7,651 bases of DNA from Porphyromonadaceae bacterium (GTDB taxonomy: Bacteria; Bacteroidota; Bacteroidia; Bacteroidales; Tannerellaceae), in assembly GCA_003517945.1 (NCBI GenBank), contig DOZP01000247.1:501-8151 (forward strand). Reading direction: 5' to 3'. The notes beneath the pieces are model-generated. The model had not been told where the DNA came from. It ran no database searches and saw nothing but the letters and a program-made list of their open reading frames with translations. Positions 5,852-7,651 of this stretch are shown piece by piece (position 1 is the stretch's first letter; each line of letters opens with the position of its first letter). The position numbers and the translations under genes are program-made.

Positions 5852-6796
5852 ATGTCAAAAGTAACTGTTATCGGCGCGGGTAATGTAGGTGCAACCTGTG
5901 CGGACGTACTGGCCAAACGTAATGTGGCATCTGATATTGTACTGATAGATATTAAGGAAGGATATTCGGAAGGAAAAGCGATGGATATCATGCAGACTGC
6001 TACATTAACTGATATCAATGTGCGTGTTACGGGAGTAACGAACGATTATGCCGCAACAGCGGGTTCGGATGTTGTGATTGTCACTTCCGGTATGCCTCGT
6101 AAGCCCGGTATGACGCGTGAAGAGTTGATCGGTGTAAATGCCAACATTGTAAAATCGGTAGTTGAAAATGCGTTGAAACATTCTCCGGATGCGACACTTA
6201 TCATTGTCAGCAATCCGATGGACCCGATGTGTTACCTGACAGCAAAGATTTCGGGATTACCGCGTAATAAAGTGATCGGACTCGGCGGAGCGCTGGATAG
6301 TGCACGTTTTAAATATTACCTGAGTCAGGCGCTTAATGTTAATCCGAACGATGTGGAGGCAACGGTTATCGGCGGACATGGCGATACGACGATGGTTCCT
6401 CTGACTTCGCTGGCGACATGCAAAGGCGTTCCCGTAACACAGATTCTTTCCAAAGAAAAGTTGGACGAAGTGGCGGCCGCTACAAAAGTTGGCGGAGCAA
6501 CGCTTACGGGACTTCTCGGCACATCGGCATGGTATGCTCCGGGTGCAGCAGCCGCATTTATGGCTGAGTCCATCATCAAAGATGAAAAGCGTGTCGTTTC
6601 ATGTGGCGTCTTGGTAGACGGTGAATACGGAGAAAGCGATCTGGTGATTGGTGTTCCTGTCGTACTGGGTAAAAACGGTTGCGAAAAGATCATTGACTTT
6701 CCGATCAATGACGAAGAAAAGGCTGCATTCAAAGCTTCTGCAGAAGCAACACGCAAAGTAAATCAGATTTTGGTTGACGGTGGAATGATTAAATAA
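5852..6796 (+). CDS. mdh: NAD-dependent malate dehydrogenase (LDH-like type)
   Basis: This 314-residue protein interconverts malate and oxaloacetate with NAD(H) in the cytoplasm. The Rossmann fold starts at once (VTVIGAGNVGATCA, GxGxxG at 8-13), and Asp33 at the end of strand 2 indicates NAD preference. The mobile substrate loop MPRKPGMTR has Arg83 and Arg89; an Arg rather than Gln at the first position marks malate rather than lactate dehydrogenase. Asn121 (SNPMD), Arg152 (LDSARFKYYL) and His176 (IGGHGDTTMVPL) complete the active site. The family is the LDH-like MDH group common in Bacteroidetes, and the length is normal. The ATG at 5852 is chosen because the protein fold begins there and the promoter -7 box covers the upstream GTG (5813). 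The gene is monocistronic, divergent from pckA, and ends at a strong terminator. In fermentation it would reduce PckA-derived oxaloacetate on the way to fumarate and succinate. Confidence 0.98.
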   Translation: MSKVTVIGAGNVGATCADVLAKRNVASDIVLIDIKEGYSEGKAMDIMQTATLTDINVRVTGVTNDYAATAGSDVVIVTSGMPRKPGMTREELIGVNANIVKSVVENALKHSPDATLIIVSNPMDPMCYLTAKISGLPRNKVIGLGGALDSARFKYYLSQALNVNPNDVEATVIGGHGDTTMVPLTSLATCKGVPVTQILSKEKLDEVAAATKVGGATLTGLLGTSAWYAPGAAAAFMAESIIKDEKRVVSCGVLVDGEYGESDLVIGVPVVLGKNGCEKIIDFPINDEEKAAFKASAEATRKVNQILVDGGMIK

Positions 6797-6814
6797 ATTC
6801 TATATCCGACTGAT

Positions 6815-6860
6815 AAAAAATAAGGGCATGCCGTATATTGCGGTTTGCTCTTATTTTTTT
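6815..6860. terminator. Bidirectional rho-independent terminator between mdh and the regulator gene
   Basis: A long stem pairs 6815-6833 with 6841-6859 around a 7-nt loop (6834-6840). It has an A-tract on the left arm and a matching T-tract on the right, one T-T mismatch (6829/6845) and two G-T pairs. The stem starts 18 nt after the mdh stop and ends 21 nt before the end of the converging regulator gene. The symmetry lets it end transcripts from both sides. Confidence 0.88.
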
Positions 6861-6880
6861 GAATAAGTTTGTATCTAATT

Positions 6881-7651
6881 TTATTTATTGTTATTTGCAA
6901 ACTCTTTCGGGGTCATATTATACGTTTTGATGAATACTTTAGTAAAATAGGTAGCCGAATGGAACCCGACATAGTAGGCCACTTCATTAATCCGCATATC
7001 CGATTCGATCAATAGCTTACAGGCTTTTTTGAGACGGTAATTACGTAAATAATCGCCCGGTGTCGTTCCGCAGATTCCTTTCAGTTTGCGTTGCAGGTTG
7101 GAGCGGCTTAAACCGAGAACGCCAATAAGCGACTCTACCGAGAAATTCTCGTCCGACAGATGTTTCTCTATTTCTTCATTCAGTTTGTTGATGAAGACTT
7201 CATCGCTTTTATTCGTTACCAGCGAGGAGTAAGAAGCCAGTGGAGAACGATTGAAAGCCTCCAGTAGCGTTTGGCGGTTTTCGAGCAGGCTGCGGATCTG
7301 CGCTTTCAGGAAGATGCTGGAAAAGGGTTTCTCCATAAAGACTTCGGCGCCGGAGCTGAGACCCTCAACTTTTATCGCATTATCGGTTTTAGCTGATAGC
7401 AGAATAATAGGGATATGACTGTAATTCGGATCGGCTTTAATACGGCGGGTAAAAGAAATACCATCTATATCGGGCATCATAATGTCGGAAATAATCAGGT
7501 CGTATCCGTCGGCTTCGAGCAATGTCCAAGCGTCTGTTGCGTGAAGGCTGGTTTTTACGTGATAATCGTTTTGCAGGCATGAGCTGATAAAAGTAGTGAT
7601 ATCAGGATCATCGTCTACCACTAATACCGATTTTTTGCGGTTTGGAATGGT
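6881..7651 (-). CDS. Response-regulator/AraC C-terminal part of a probable hybrid two-component sensor (5' end outside window)
   Basis: The frame stays open to the right edge, giving 256 visible residues. Numbering from the first visible codon, a receiver domain (~7-125) begins RKKSVLVVDDDPD, with acidic residues 13-15, phospho-acceptor Asp56 in IISDIMMPD, Ser86 in LLSAKTD and Lys108 in MEKPF. An AraC/XylS DNA-binding domain (~165-254) has two helix-turn-helix units: the first around SVESLIGVLGLSRSNLQRKL, the second around INEVAYYVGFHSATYFTKVF, ending TPKEF. Receiver followed directly by AraC at the C-terminus is the layout of Bacteroidetes hybrid two-component systems, whose sensor and kinase parts would lie beyond 7651; a separate response regulator is less likely because the linker before the receiver is already coding. 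In Bacteroides many such proteins control carbohydrate-use loci; the signal and targets here are unknown. It converges on mdh. A GTG at 7619-7621 could be mistaken for the start. Confidence 0.92.
   Translation of the reverse strand, partial: TIPNRKKSVLVVDDDPDITTFISSCLQNDYHVKTSLHATDAWTLLEADGYDLIISDIMMPDIDGISFTRRIKADPNYSHIPIILLSAKTDNAIKVEGLSSGAEVFMEKPFSSIFLKAQIRSLLENRQTLLEAFNRSPLASYSSLVTNKSDEVFINKLNEEIEKHLSDENFSVESLIGVLGLSRSNLQRKLKGICGTTPGDYLRNYRLKKACKLLIESDMRINEVAYYVGFHSATYFTKVFIKTYNMTPKEFANNNK

Noticed and set aside
6325..6756. 143-codon open frame antisense to mdh
   Set aside because: Low-complexity Ser/Ala/Pro-rich translation mirroring mdh codons, with no start signals; a shadow of the real gene.
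6881..7621. Separate response regulator starting at GTG 7621
   Set aside because: The frame is open upstream and already codes for KKSVL, the first strand of the receiver domain, so the start is outside the window.

Overview
The window looks like chromosome of a Bacteroidales bacterium (Bacteroides, Parabacteroides or Dysgonomonas type). Four things point there: promoters of the Bacteroidetes form TTTG-N~20-TAnnTTTG, start codons without clear Shine-Dalgarno sequences, a DUF4369/TlpA-type thioredoxin lipoprotein, and a response-regulator/AraC module of the hybrid two-component class. The family calls rest on reading motifs and on memory of the families; no database search was run.

Layout. 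Positions 1-162 hold no secure gene: there is a possible C-terminal tail of a plus-strand gene (3-53) and a 29-codon minus-strand ORF (77-166) that looks like a cut-off membrane-protein N-terminus. A minus-strand group follows, read from right to left: a thioredoxin-fold lipoprotein (2520-3596, TTG start) with a good promoter at 3639-3670, then comM/yifB (936-2474, 45 nt downstream), then an isochorismatase-family hydrolase (163-858, 77 nt further). Next upstream is pckA (3837-5444, minus) with its own strong terminator. A 407-bp divergent intergenic region (5445-5851) separates pckA from mdh (5852-6796, plus). It holds a promoter for each gene with the same -7 octamer, a 14-bp perfect palindrome, a 10-bp direct repeat and three CAGGTT hexamers. 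A bidirectional terminator lies between mdh and the converging 3' end of a response-regulator/AraC gene (6881-7651) that runs off the right edge.

Function. PckA (oxaloacetate + ATP to/from PEP + CO2 + ADP) and Mdh (oxaloacetate to/from malate) meet at oxaloacetate. In anaerobic Bacteroidales they commonly work in the PEP-to-succinate fermentation route, so a shared control region is plausible. The lipoprotein, ComM and hydrolase may be co-transcribed but share no obvious pathway.

Most unusual point: the hydrolase appears to be a chimera. Its first ~50 residues resemble the N-terminus of a small cupin protein, joined in frame to a complete isochorismatase-type hydrolase at the sequence KEAL, which is plausible in both parents. 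This looks like a deletion fusion of two neighbouring genes. The cut-off ORF that overlaps the stop codon of the same gene suggests that this end of the locus has been rearranged. No CRISPR array, insertion sequence, tRNA or rRNA was seen.
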